From: Acanthaster planci
Taxonomy: Eukaryota > Echinodermata > Asteroidea > Valvatida > Acanthasteridae
Length of the DNA: 64,000 nucleotides
Assembly (NCBI RefSeq): GCF_001949145.1
Contig: NW_019091585.1
Location: forward strand, 393,877-457,876
Direction of reading: 5' to 3'
The position numbers were made by a program, and so were the translations under genes. The notes beneath the pieces are model-generated. The model was given only the letters and a program-made list of their open reading frames with translations. It was not told the origin of the DNA and ran no database searches. The first letter of the stretch is position 1, and each line of letters begins with the position of its first letter. Shown here piece after piece: positions 11,441 through 24,100 of the stretch.

Positions 11441-14400
11441 ATGGCAGAGCGTACGTCCAGGAGCATATCGTGGACTAATAAAAAACTATGGTACGAATAC
11501 AACGGTTCCGTGTTTAACTCGACCGTAATTCCTCCCGAATGTTGGGGGGAAATTGAAGCCTTCCAAGCCCGTCCAACTGATATATGTATAGCAAGTCCTG
11601 CCAGGAGTGGTACGTATATAATCATAATTACCATCGTTTTGAACATGGCCTGAGGGACAGCTCCTTGACCTACGTAATGTTTTCCTACCTCTATAAGCAG
11701 AAGGTCACGCAGCGAGCATCCGGGACCCTTACGCTGCCCGCCTCTGAGGATTTTGCTATGGGTAACCCAATCGTGTTATGTAATTTTCCAAAGAATCATT
11801 TCTAATAGAAACTACCCCAGGAATCACTCCAAGTCGGAAGTTTGTCTTTGTGGTCTTGAAGTAATAGTGTGGAGAAATTGCCCGGCGGACATCCGTTAAG
11901 AAATGATCTCATCGATGACCTTCACACCCGGCATTATTGTCCCTATAGGTCTTTGTGTTTGTGCACGTTTGTTTTCACACTTAGGCAAAAACGAGAATGT
12001 ATAACGCATCGCAAAGACTTGCCCACCGTTAGCTGGTTGGTTCTAGATTCGGTTGGGCTGGCCTTTACATCCTGTGTAACTCAGCTGACCATACCTGTAA
12101 ATTTATTTCAAGTAAAACAGTACAACATAGCTTGGCTTCCTGTTTTGATTTTGCATTTAGCAATGAATCACGACAAAATATTTTTAAGTATTTTCTCTTG
12201 CAAATTATACTAGTACACCGAAGTACCAAAAATTAACATGTATTTGTTAGATTTTCTGAAGCGCAAGATTTGTGTTTGGCACTATTTTTCTTTCTGGTCG
12301 GGTACCGGTAGTTTTTTCAGATTTCCTAAATTATTAAGGTGGGAAATAATTAAAGGTGACTAAACTAGGCTGTTCAGCATCTACATAGATACAAATTAAC
12401 AGGAAGTTTTTGCATTTGCCCGAAAAAAATTTTAATTACGTAATTACAAAAAATTGGATCCCCATAGTAGCCATTCCGATCTGCGCAAGGTTATTAACAA
12501 AGGCTTTTCCGGAGATAAAATATTAAGAAGCCACAAAAAAGAAAGAAAACGGAATTAAAAATTACAAAAATTTTGCACGTTATTTTTACTATTCAAGGGT
12601 TCCGGAAACACGTTATTAGGGGTCAACTTTTTCAGGCTCAATAGTGAACCCTGCAGACTATAGCTAAACAGATGTGGCTTTGGGGGGGGGGTCAGCGTGA
12701 CGCTGACTAGTGACCAATGCCAACATCTAATAAATTTAAAGCGACAGATCCACCGTTATTTCACGCCAAGAATGAGTGGAGTGGTGAAAGCTATTGGGCA
12801 GAGTGTGCAGATTATTAATTGTAAGATTATCTTCTATGTGGATTTGCACCCCAAGGTTCTCACTGGATGTCACGGATTATCAACCTTCTTTTGGGCTTTG
12901 ATAACCCCAACTTTCTCAGGGATCGACCTTTTGAGATGCTACTGATATCTGCTATAACTGATCCCAATGCTCCTCGACGCATGGGTTACCACCTTGTGGC
13001 CGAGATGCCTACTGATCGTCCAAGAGTCATATCTACCCATGCTCCTGCCACACACCTGCCAAAGTCATTCTGGAATACCGAAGGGGTCAAGGTACTACGT
13101 CACAATGTGAAATTGGCCTATTATTTTACGCTAGCAAAGGCTCCCACGTATTTCATGAAGGCCGTAAGCACAACAAAAGGCATTCTTACCGTAGAGCAGT
13201 GGCATATCCATCCTTTAGCCTTGAAGGGTTTGATGTTAAAATATAGTTGATAAGTATACCAATTACTTTCTTCCCTACTCATCAAAGAAGTATTATTTGT
13301 AAAAAAAAAATAAAAAATAAAAATTAACCGGCGGGGGGCAACTTGCTGGATAGCCTACGCCCCTGCCGTAGAAAAAAACTTTACATAATGTGGTTAGAAA
13401 AAAATAGAAATCTCTATGCGTACAAGACGTAAGCACCGACAACCGTACCAAGCACAGCTAAGAAATGGTACTTATGGGTTGCACAGATTTTGGTATGAAG
13501 GGTTCCGATCGAGCTGTCCGCCGTTTGTCACTGACTCCTGTATCAGCTTCAATGGACACATAGTCTCCTGTTCACCATTTCATTGACTAACGTGAGTAAT
13601 CTTGATTCAGTTCACCAAAGCCGATCAGCAATACAGACTATATCACATGTCTGGTCTCTGGAACAAGATAATTCTGACAATTGATGTATTTAAACAGGCC
13701 TGCAAAATCTTACACTGCAAGAGTTCGATTTCCTCAACTTTGCTGTACTAGTCTAGTTATACTTTGTAGATGGCCATGCTTATACGTATGTATTTTGTGA
13801 TGAAAAATCCAAACGATGGACTCGAACATTTAAATCCAGTCGCGTTAGCAATTGGTCACACGAATGTGCAACGTCACGTGGATATCAACCACTGATCTCT
13901 AAACAACACACACGCAGCTTTGTTCTGGGAATTGAAGCGACTTCGCGGCCATCTTAGGCTATTCCGCACAATGGCATTTTCCAAGTCATCGGCTTTAGCG
14001 CCGTGCATGCACTTATAGTGAATGGACTGAAGTTGGAGGCCATTGTAATGTAATATTCTACGATGGCCGCGCGGTCACTTCAATTTACACATAGGCAGTA
14101 ACTGCTGAGTTGACCATCCAGTGTATAGAGATCAGTGAGATCAACAGGCCAAATAAGAGACGTACAAAACCTGAATGGCTCCACTACACAACAATCCGAA
14201 TCTCTAAAATCTGCATGATGTGGAGAAGCCTTATTACCATCATGGTCGCAAATCCTTGGGTGATGGGGGTATATACCCCCCCACACACTTTTTTAAAAAC
14301 AATTTATGCGGATTGTTAAAAATTTACAGGATTTCCCAACCACTGAGTTGTTTTGCAATATCACTAAAAAGGGAAAATTATTTTTAAAAGGGCACATATA

Positions 14401-17400
14401 TGCCATTCTGATGTAAACTTCTGCATGAATTTGACACATTACAAATGTACATCTTTATCCTGAACATCATACTTCCATGGCAGGGCAAGTCATATACCCC
14501 CCCCCGCCAACACACACATACACACAAGTGTGTATTTACCTGCAATCGGGGACCCCTTATTNNNNNNNNNNNNNNNNNNNNNNNNNNNNNNNNNNNNNNN
14601 NNNNNNNNNNNNNNNNNNNNNNNNNNNNNNNNNNNNNNNNNNNNNNNNNNNNNNNNNNNNNNNNNNNNNNNNNNNNNNNNNNNNNNNNNNNNNNNNNNNN
14701 NNNNNNNNNNNNNNNNNNNNNNNNNNNNNNNNNNNNNNNNNNNNNNNNNNNNNNNNNNNNNTTGTCCTCTATTGTTCAGGGTCCCTTACTGAATGCAGAA
14801 ACAAACTCATCCTTACACAGCTATACTTGTGGGTTATTTCCTTTGTTCTCGTGTACAAAACTCCTACACAACACGCAAAAAATTTCAAATCACACCAATT
14901 TAAACCAGAATCAGTTTCCTGGGTTGAAATTTCGACCATACGTCCCTTATATAAAACACTTCAATTTGCGACGGATTTTTACCCATCAAAAATTTCCCCA
15001 TTTTGAGTTATTTCCAAATATCAGTTTCGTGAAATTCTTGTGGCGTACCAATTTTCCACAAGGTAAAAACTGGCCTTGTGGGGTACGTCCCATTGTTCCG
15101 GTACCCACAAGGCCCCACTGGCATGTATAAGTGCACACACCCTTACATATGTATACTTGTGGGAACCTTCCCCCATCCCCTCAACACAGATTTACGCCAC
15201 TGCTCCTCACTCAAATTGCATCTTAAAATATTGTACAAAGATCAAAGATATCGAAATTTGTTGACAAGCAATACCTCAAAATGGCTTTTCGACTACGTGA
15301 ATGGTAAGGCCTAGTTTTAGAATAACAAGAGCGCCCGAAACAGAAAACAAACACACGTTTTATCCACAACAGTATACGTATGATTTTTCCGTGAAAATGG
15401 GACATGGGCGATTCCTTTAGTGTAATTGTGCGTTTGAAATTTACCAGGTAGTTGTTTCTTAATTATTTTTATCTGTATAGATTCTCTTCATGCTGAGAAA
15501 CCCCTTCGACACGTCTATGTCTCTGTTCAAGCTAATTCCAAGTGTACTCACTGAACCAATTTCGTTTTCTTCATTTCTGGAGAATGCTGTGGATGAGCGA
15601 ATGTTCGGTAAGTTTTGTTGTGATCTAGCGCAAACTCCTACGCTCTACTTACTTTGCGTACCGTTTTTCAGCCTTTCGCACGACTATGTATGCACTTTAT
15701 ACAACATCCGCTCCCGCTGTGTGCTTAATTTTACTTCTCCCAGCCATGATTGGACAACCATTACAAAAAGTCGAACATGTATCGGCCTGTGTGGCAACCC
15801 CGATCCAAGGGTTAAGGCGGGTTAATTATATCATTGAGGAAGCAAACAGGAGTTTGAACTGCCCGTGCTATAACATCTGGCCAATTACCGCTTTCTGGCA
15901 TGCCCGGTACATCCGTAGCCGGAGTGCAGCGAATGTTTGCTACGCACCACCTGTTTCACAACCAATTTCGCCGCAATATTTCGCTGGTAATCTGTGTCCT
16001 TAAAACGTTGTGTACGGTAGTATAGGAAGCTGAATATTCATGCCATCGTTGGTGCTTGGTATGAGCTGAAAACAGCAAATTTAACGCTTGCGCAGTTGCT
16101 TTTATTAGGCTGTGTAGCCAAAGTGTTCATGTGCAGTTATTGCCCCTGTCGAACACTTTCTTCTGGACTTATTTTGTAATAAACAGCCAAGTTGTTTATA
16201 AGATTTTTAAATAGTTTTTATGACGGAATTTACATAGAAAGGTATTTTATGAGATCTCATGATCACTCCTTGTGATGAAACAGCGCGTTTTGTTTTTCGT
16301 GAACTTAACTGTCGTGTGCTGTTCAACACGTTGGTGGCCAGTATTAGCCAAATTCGAAGAAAGACTTTGAAAACTGATGTTTTGGAGTGACAAAATAAAA
16401 TTGCAAACATTGCATGGATAATGAAAAGTGTATCAACATCTGAAAAAAATATTAATGACTGCAAAAGTAAATCTGATGTTAGATATTTTTCTTTCTATTT
16501 CGTGGTCGCTGCGATAAGTTGTAGTTAACTGCAAAGAAAACATCACAAATATTGCTATTTGTTTCCACGAGATAAATTTCATTTTGATGACATTACTTTT
16601 TAAAAAAACATCATTTTGCACCTATTTACAGAAATGAGTCGCTTTTACGTGATGCAGTTTTTCCAGATTGACCAACTCAAACTAACGTTAATAATGACCC
16701 TATGCTAATCATATACCCCTTGACACAGTGACAAGATGTGGTATTAAGTTTCTTAAACCGTTGAAGCCTTTTCAGTTCGTCATTCGACGACACAAAATGA
16801 AATCTTCAATAATGATTTCAGGTACACCGGTGGCGTAATTTTTGTGCCGGAAATTAGGGAATGGGGGATGGGGGGGTGACTTGCCCAGCTTTGGAAATTT
16901 GAAAATGGCAGGGGCGGGGGGCTGACAACATATGACACTATTTAGGGGGCGATGTTTATGATACAGATACGTTCAAGCATATTTCTCTATCAGTATGCAT
17001 GGAGCATTGTTATGACTATTATTATTCTCCCTTTTTGAGTGCCATTGAGGACATTTTTGTTTGGAAGTCTGAAAAAAGAATTGTTCAAACTTCCCTACGA
17101 CCACATGCTGCTTTAATTTTTTTTCTCACCACGAGAAAGTCAGGGGATGATTCAATAGCCACCCCCCCAAAAAAAGTGCAGGGGATATACACCCCCACCC
17201 ACACCCCAGGATTTACGCCCATGAGGAAAAGTACATTTTTTGTGGTAATAACTAAGCTGTGTACTACCTTCAAAAACTAACATCGATTTCCGCTTGTATA
17301 GAACGTCAGTTTGCGTTGTGGTGTCAAATCCGAGGTTGGGGCAGAAGGTTATCTATCCCTAGCCTCCACTTTTTGACGGGGGGGAGGCTATCGCATCATC

Positions 17401-20388
17401 TCTCGACTTTCTCGTGATGAGAACAAAAACCAAAGTGCATTGTGAAGAAGTTATCAGCCTTTTAACGACTAAAATGCATTCAATATCACTCAAAAAAGGA
17501 AAAACATGTTTAAAAAGCCATAAATATGCCATTTTATACATATTACAGATGCACATTAATGTCATGAACATTGACCACTATATAGAGTCACTGTTGTGTA
17601 AAACCCCAGCTTTTCAAATTTTCATGTCAAATTACAACCCCCTTTCCCAAACCCCCACCCCCGACAAAAATTACGCCAATGACAATTTGCAATTTACTTA
17701 CTAAAAATAATATAAAAAAGTTTGAATTTAGAAAACAAGTTTACAACGGAAGAGAAAGCATAGGATATCAGTTCGATTATTATTAGTTTGTGGTTTCAAC
17801 AAATTTCAGGTAACTGTGTATGGCAGAATTATGTCAGAAGTTATTGGGAAAGACGACATCAAAAAAACCTTCTCTTTGTCTACTACGAAGATCTGAAAGA
17901 AGTAAGCACCCTTTATCTCTTATGAATTATAGATTACTTTTGCTTTTAGGAGTCAGGTTGGCGTAGTGGTTCTTTCCTCGCCTTCCACCTCTGCGGTCCG
18001 GGTTCGAATCCTTGGCGTCGTTACCAGAAATAACAATAATTTTAGTTCACTTTCAATTAGAATTTGCTGCAGCAGATAACAGCAATGCGATTTCACGTTT
18101 GCACGTGCGCACTGCGGGTACATGCAGCAAATAATCCACAAAGCTTTCTGGACCTATAGCTGTATGACGCATTTCCCTTTTTGAAAAAAAAAATCGTGAA
18201 AGGCATTTGTTCTTCCCGACGTCCAAGGGCGGATCCGGGGGTCTGACAAGGGTCGTTCCCCCTCAGGAGCCTCTGCCCCGCTTAATAAGAGAAAAGTAAT
18301 TAGTGGGTCTATTTAATTTCCCATGCTTCCAAAAGCGAGTGAAAAGCTGCGAAGTATAGCCTAAATCCTCATAAGGCAATAAAAAGGTTCAACAAAAAAT
18401 CCATGTTCTTTGCCCCCCGAAAAAAACACCCCACCTCTCCGAAAAATTTGCCCTTGAACCGCCCATTGAGATTGGCCTGTAACAGCAGTGGGTCGAACAA
18501 AGAGCCCATGATGCAGCGCTCTGTGCATAAGGACGACAAGGAAGAATGTACACTGCCGTCGCGAGAGCTCCGCGTCGCTGGCTGTTGTTGGAGAGCCTGC
18601 AATGAAATCCACAGACAGCTAGGGCTAGGTTCAAACCTACAGTCTCCTGGTTTGTAGTGCAAACAAACTAACCAACAAACAAATAAATAAGCCAACAACC
18701 CAACAAACAAACAAACACCCCAACACCCCAACAAACAACCCAACAAACACCCCAACAAACAAACAAACAAACAAACAAACAAACAAACAAACAAACACAG
18801 ATTTAATACACAACCCTGGTGCGAATAGCTGTCTCCCTGTTAAGACACGATTTGGGTGAATGTCGAACTATTAAATATGGCCTGTGGTCAATATTTAACT
18901 CGCAGTTAATTTAATTACAACTCTTGTGCGTTCTTTGACAAGTCATAGTTTCAAGAACCTTGTTGAAGTTTCAAGAACCTTGTTTTTGTTGTTTTTTTGC
19001 CAAGAATTTTCGACAAACCGTCACTTCCATAGCTAACTTCTTGGAAATCCCATTGTCCGCGGACCAACTCGACATGATTCAAGAGCGATCGTCCTTGGAG
19101 GTCATGAGAGCCATGGAGGCAGAGGCGCAACCAAACAAGGGCACTGGTGTGGGAACTCTCATTAACAAAGGTATGATTATTTCCTGCAAGAATTCAGTTT
19201 GTGTAACGATTTGTCTCCGTTTCAGAGTAAACAGATTATCCCTAGCAAGTATACTGTGGTTTTAGTGTGGATATAGAACCACTTTTTGGGGAGGGGGGGC
19301 GACGTTTGAGGGAACAAAAACAAACAGGGATTTCTTTGTGAGCTTTTTCGAGAGTGACGCTATATTTGGCTAAACACAATGTAGCAACCATCATTCTATG
19401 CTCCTGGAACGCTCAGGGTGTATTGGACTCGTCTTCTAACAAACCTAACAAGCTAATATTTTAAAAAGTTGATAAACATTTTTGGATGCCATGTCAACAG
19501 TCAAAATCAACTTACTTGAAATCTGCAGCATTTCCACACTCCGTAAATAACTGTTATGTTCTCTCAATGTAAAGTTGAGTATAGTCGTAACTGTGTAACT
19601 TTTTGGATATAGTTGTTTTTAGATAGAGTATTGTGTGATGACTATAGTTTTATTTGAAATTAATGTTTTTAATGGAATCATAAATAGTCTTTAATATTAA
19701 TTAATGTATTTATGTCATTTTATGGAAACTAATTATTACTCCTTTCTTATTTTACTTGTCGTGCGCTTTTCAACATGTATTATGGAAATGCGCACTTTAA
19801 ATGAATTATATTATCATTATTATTATTAAAGACGAAACATGGACGAAGCACCGGTTTTGACAAATGGCTTAGACTTTGCGCTGCACTCTCTTACTGATCG
19901 TAGCCTGGAATACTTTGACTACTGAAAGCGCGCACGAATACAATTAAAAAAAGTACAAATTGCAATCATTGCGTAAACTCCATTTTGGCAAATCGAGAGA
20001 CAGGATCTATGGGTTCAAAGTGTACATGTATATGTGTTAATTCATTTGGAAAGCTCCAAATGACAAAGTTAGTTTTTGTCTGGAGCCTGCAAACTAAAAC
20101 GCCCATTAAATGAATGTGCAGTTGGCTTATCGGTTTGATCAGGCTCATTTAACTCTAAGAACTCGCTTAATTAATAATATTCATTTAACACTAAAATCAA
20201 ACTTATCTTTCCATGCCTTACTTATACTCAATTTTACAGAACGTTTACTTTTCTCCACCCCTTCTTTTCCAGGTTTGAGCAACGAAGCAATAAAGGAGTA
20301 TTCTGAGGAGGACATTGCTCTGGTCAAGTCAAAGATGAGGGAGAAACTGGCTGACACTGATATCAGATATGTGAAGGAAATCCTGTAA
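11441..20388 (+). CDS. PAPS-dependent cytosolic-type sulfotransferase (SULT family), six exons
   Basis: It should transfer sulfonate from PAPS to a small hydroxyl or amine acceptor in the cytosol. Coding exons are 11441-11609, 12856-13091, 15481-15607, 17810-17901, 19005-19170 and 20273-20388. All introns are GT/AG, phases match (1,0,1,0,1), and the 906 nt give 301 aa, the usual SULT length. The 5'-phosphosulfate loop is SPARSGSHW (residues 52-60). The likely catalytic His is H118 in VISTHAP, and the 3'-phosphate site is RNPFDTSMS (141-149). The W...Y.RSYWE and FVYYEDLKE segments (about 182-208) follow. The C-terminal RKGxxGxW motif is eroded to NKG (262-264) without the Trp. No signal peptide is visible, and the start is the first ATG of exon 1. 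The substrate cannot be predicted. A 200-base gap lies in intron 2. Confidence 0.9.
14562..14761. other. Assembly gap (200 N)
   Basis: A run of exactly 200 Ns lies within intron 2 of the sulfotransferase gene, so its true size may be unknown. ORFs drawn across it are not real. Confidence 0.95.
15848..16500 (+). repeat. Dispersed repeat family, copy in sulfotransferase intron 3
   Basis: Similarity to 40756-41450 runs in the same orientation. Shared strings include CTATAACATCTGGCCAATTA near the left end and ATTGCATGG/CATTGCATGGATAATG near the right end (about 16410), with many substitutions between. No terminal inverted repeats or coding domain are evident. It is probably an old non-autonomous element or a fragment of one. 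Confidence 0.75.
17128..17424. repeat. Imperfect inverted repeat with about 45-bp arms
   Basis: The left arm (about 17128-17172) begins CTCACCACGAGAAAGTC. The right arm (about 17377-17423) is its reverse complement with a few mismatches, ending GACTTTCTCGTGATGAG. C- and G-runs sit at the inner edges. The roughly 200-bp centre is non-coding. It lies in intron 3 of the sulfotransferase gene and looks like a small fold-back element. Confidence 0.6.
17946..18040 (+). mobile_element. tRNA-derived SINE-like sequence
   Basis: An A-box-like TGGCGTAGTGG (17959-17969) and a B-box GGGTTCGAATCC (about 18000-18011) are spaced as in a tRNA-type polymerase III promoter. The rest does not fold as a normal tRNA, and the 3' side runs into unrelated sequence. 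It lies 45 bases into intron 4 of the sulfotransferase gene. Confidence 0.5.
18660..18798 (+). repeat. (CAAA)n / CCAACA microsatellite
   Basis: Simple repeat made of CAAACAAA and CCCCAACA units, purest from 18750 to 18797. The Cys/Leu/Val-rich ORF on the opposite strand is a product of this repeat. Confidence 0.9.
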
Positions 20389-20463
20389 AACAATCCATGA
20401 ACAATTCATAATTATAGACACTGCTTCCACGAGTGTTCACATCCGTCAATCTACAGGTTAAAG

Positions 20464-21115
20464 AGTGCTTAAACGAAAGTTTAATTTCGTCAAAATAATG
20501 GTTACTCGCCCTAAATATTGATTCCAATCTCGAAATAACACCACTAGATATCACTTTCAGAATACCGTAATTCACGAAAAGAACCATTCTTGGTTGTTTT
20601 ATGTATCGTTATGTCCGTCTCACTCCTGGTATGGCGTTGAATGGGAAAAGCAGTTTCGTTTTTTGTCATTCATTTTACTGTTTTAATCATTCGATTTCGT
20701 CAATGATATAAATTTGTATACAAAGCGTTGGCACTTAATCTAATCAACAAGAGAATGTAAAAAAAACAGTGAGTCATGTAATTTATTGTGTTTGATTTGT
20801 TCGGCCTATTCTTTCTAGTTAATGTTGAATCGCAACAAAAATGACGTCCAAATAACCTCTAATTCAAACCACCTTAACGGTACATTCTATGACAAATTTG
20901 AATGGTTAAATCGGTAAAATGAATGATAAAAAACGAACTTGCTTTCCAATTCAACGAAACAAACGATACATTGGAAAGATGAGAATGGTTCTTTTCGTGA
21001 ATTACAGTGCTCTGAAAGTGAAATCTAGTGGTGTTACATATGTATTTCGAAATTGGAATCAACGTTTTTGGCGAGTAACCCCTCTCAGATTAAATTGAAC
21101 TTTCGTTTAAGCACT
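20464..21115. mobile_element. Fold-back (long inverted repeat) element, about 650 bp
   Basis: The outer left arm (20464-20590) begins AGTGCTTAAACGAAAGTTT. Its reverse complement forms the right arm (20982-21115), with moderate divergence and small indels. Pairing continues inward to about 20700 and 20895, for example TTTTGTCATTCATTTTAC against GTAAAATGAATGATAAAAAA. The unpaired centre is only about 190 bp. There is no transposase, so this resembles a fold-back type MITE. It starts 76 bases after the sulfotransferase stop codon and may be transcribed in that gene's 3' UTR. Confidence 0.75.
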
Positions 21116-24100
21116 TGTAAATGAAAAAAAGTGCTAAATTAACCGGGAAAACCTATATTAGAAATGATTTCCATGTGTTCATATCAAAGCAACTGGCAAA
21201 GCCAAGTTTAGCTTTCCCTGCAATTCGTTTGAAGAATGCAACAATTTAAATTCGTTTTTGGTCATATCTTTTATTCCCGACTTGAGCCGTTTTTAGAAAT
21301 GTACACCGTCATAACAAAAAAAACATGCATATGCAAAGTCAGGGGACTCGAAATGATACGAAGAGTTCATTCCAAAATGCATACAATATAATTTTTTATG
21401 ATTATGCGTTTCTTACTATTTTAAAGTAATCATTATATTGAAATCAATCCATTCTGTCCGCATCAACATTGAACGTAATTCAATTCAACGGTGCTTATGA
21501 TGTTGCCAAGACTTGTCCACTTTCATCTTTTAAATATACCTTCAATGTAATTGCACCTGTGTATTCTAGCTATTTGAGGCTCCAAATCGTCAGAGGTTTC
21601 GCGGAAGATGAATTTGGCCTATTTTTTTAAAATTCTTTTTCTTGCCTTGCGAGGTTTTTTTGTCAAATGGTTACAATCTTTGAGATCATTAAAATCAATC
21701 GAGGGAAATTTTCGGCCAAGTTGTATTTTCAGTTAACTTTTCACAAAAAGACAAATAAACTTTAATTGCTATTGAAAGCGCGGACAGGTGTTCAGTTGGG
21801 CAAAAATAAAACGCACACAGGTATTCAGTTTTCTCCAACCATAGAGCTGTATTAAGTTCTGTTTTATATATACATGTACATGTTGCTCTATGTCATGAAC
21901 AGACAAAATTAGCGCGCCATGGGCAAAACGGTGCGCGTGGCATTTTCAGTTTACACGAAGAGACGGATTTAGCGTGTCATGGATAATAGGCACATTGCCC
22001 GGCGAAACAACGCGTAGTTGGATTTTGACTTTTCAAGGACAGGCAAATTTCCATGAAGATTAATTACTTCCCTATGAATTGCTCTATTATTCCTTAATTA
22101 TTAACGGAATATTTTTGACGTTTAAGATCTTAGCTTGCTATTAGTATCGAAAAGCGTGTGCTCCAAAATTCACCCCTCCATGGAAACTCTGGCAATATGT
22201 TTCAACGACTGCAAGCAATGAAAAGTTTGTCTCAGGTAAACCAAACGCCAATTACTTTATTTGGAATGATTAAACAAACGTAATCTTTTTAGTCTATAAC
22301 GTAAGTTATTCTACCAAAAGAAACGCCCGAAAGAACAATTTATAATAATTATTCAACCATGGGATGTATCAGTTTAAGGAGACTTTTCAGTGTCTACCCA
22401 AGGTTCCGTGTCCCAGAAAGAGGCAAATTTTTAATGAAGTAAAAATTGGTTGATTGTGGTCCAAAACACAAATTGTGGTAGGCGCAGAGAAAAGTGGAAT
22501 TGGGGTCATCAAAATTGGAACAGTTTTGTGCACAACCTTATACGGGAATGTCTCCCTGAGGCACGGGCGTCATTCATGTATTTTTTAAAAAGGACTCGTA
22601 GTGCCCGTGTTCAGCCTATTGACGCCACCGGCAGCCATCTTACCCTTGCCAAATAAAAGGTAACACAGCATCTTGCTGGCGGCCGTCAATAACTGAGAAG
22701 GCGCAATCGCAGCTCTCGCAAAAAAAAAAAAAAAAATCAATTTGCTTTCGGTATCTTCGGCAAACAGACCTTCTGAACCTGTCGCAGAATCATTCCAACA
22801 GGTAATGACTGGCAAAGTTCACCCAAACCTAGGTCAGAGTCAAGCGCTTCACTTTCTTATTGCTTTATTGCTTAGAAGCCAATTGCAACTGATTACGGTT
22901 TGCAGGTTTAAAGTCGGTAAAAGGGCGAATCAGCAATGTGGGAAAAAACCTTTTGGAAAGGGGAAATGATGAAAGTCAATTTTCTAGTCGATCAAATTTT
23001 CCTTCTTTGAAAATCATGTAAAAGAATAACACGCACCAAAATGTAGCCGCAACCGTCTGAAAAGCAATAGAAGGTTGTATAATTAGAAATCCGAAAATTT
23101 TGCCCCCCCCCAAAAAAAAACGATTTTGACCCCCACAAATTTGGTTCTTGGTCTGTTCTTGAGTCCTTGCCATAGTGAAGTTTCCAAGGTGTATATGTAC
23201 CTCTTCACATGTTCATGTACTATAATTTCACCGTGCTGGTTTACGCATCCAAAATCATCTTGTCGTCTCGGTTTTTCTGCAATGATCATCGTTCATTTTT
23301 ATTCTACCAAAATCTCCAACCTGCCGCAATCTGCCTCCCTCCCTTCCATCTACTCACCTGCTGTTTGTCCGAGCCCGCAATTAAAGTTCAACCTTTACAA
23401 AAAACTTCACGAAATCAGCAAACAGAACCACTAGGTGGCTCGTCATCAATAGCAGTCCATTGCTGCTCTTATCTAGCAATCAACAATTGAAAATAATCAA
23501 CTACCTTTAACCCCCAAAGATGCGGTCGTTTTTCAGAGTCACACACAGTCTAGGGGGCGCTTTCTGAACTCGGCTGTTCCACACCCGATCGTTTTCTTAA
23601 AACTTGGTACGTGTTTTAAAGCTGCTCATTTTGGTTACATCAGTGAAATTTCAATCAAATCCAAGATTTGATATTTTTGTTATGGCCGCCCAAGGTTCAT
23701 GGCCTTACACTTGCTGGCTCTATGCGCTGAGCTCTTCAATGGGAAAAGTACACATTTTGGGCTAACCTGCCTCCAAACAGTTGGCATTTTGCGAGATTGG
23801 TGTCAAAATGATGGCAAGACATTGGTTCAAAAACTCCTGAAGCCTCGGCACGAGAAAAACGGCATTGCCACCATATTCGAAAAAAAAGTTAGGGAGAATT
23901 CTGCCCCACGTCACTTACCCACGGTTAACTGCAGACCTCTGTCAACTTTCGAAACCCAGGGACATAAGTACAAGTCTTCTGCCCAAACTGTGCGACACTG
24001 TCATTCTTCAAACGAAAACGTACTGTGTTTGAGGATTTTAATATCAACTTCTACAACATTTATCAGCTGGTAAACCATCTGATAGTAAATAGTACTGGTG

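Noticed and set aside
13092-13250. Continuation of the sulfotransferase exon 2 frame to its stop at 13250
   Set aside because: After the donor AAG/GTACTA the translation stops resembling sulfotransferases; exon 3 at 15481 supplies the expected ILFMLRNP segment in the right phase.
14477-15130. 217-aa ORF across the first gap
   Set aside because: It contains 200 Ns, and neither flank shows a recognisable domain or splice-consistent exon.
18369-18794. 141-aa minus-strand ORF with Cys/Leu/Val repeats at its start, looking like membrane segments
   Set aside because: Translation of the CAAA/CCAACA microsatellite.
23699-24073. 124-aa ORF, fairly complex composition
   Set aside because: No recognised domain, no convincing splice sites at its ends, and A/T-rich context. 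Not supported as a gene.
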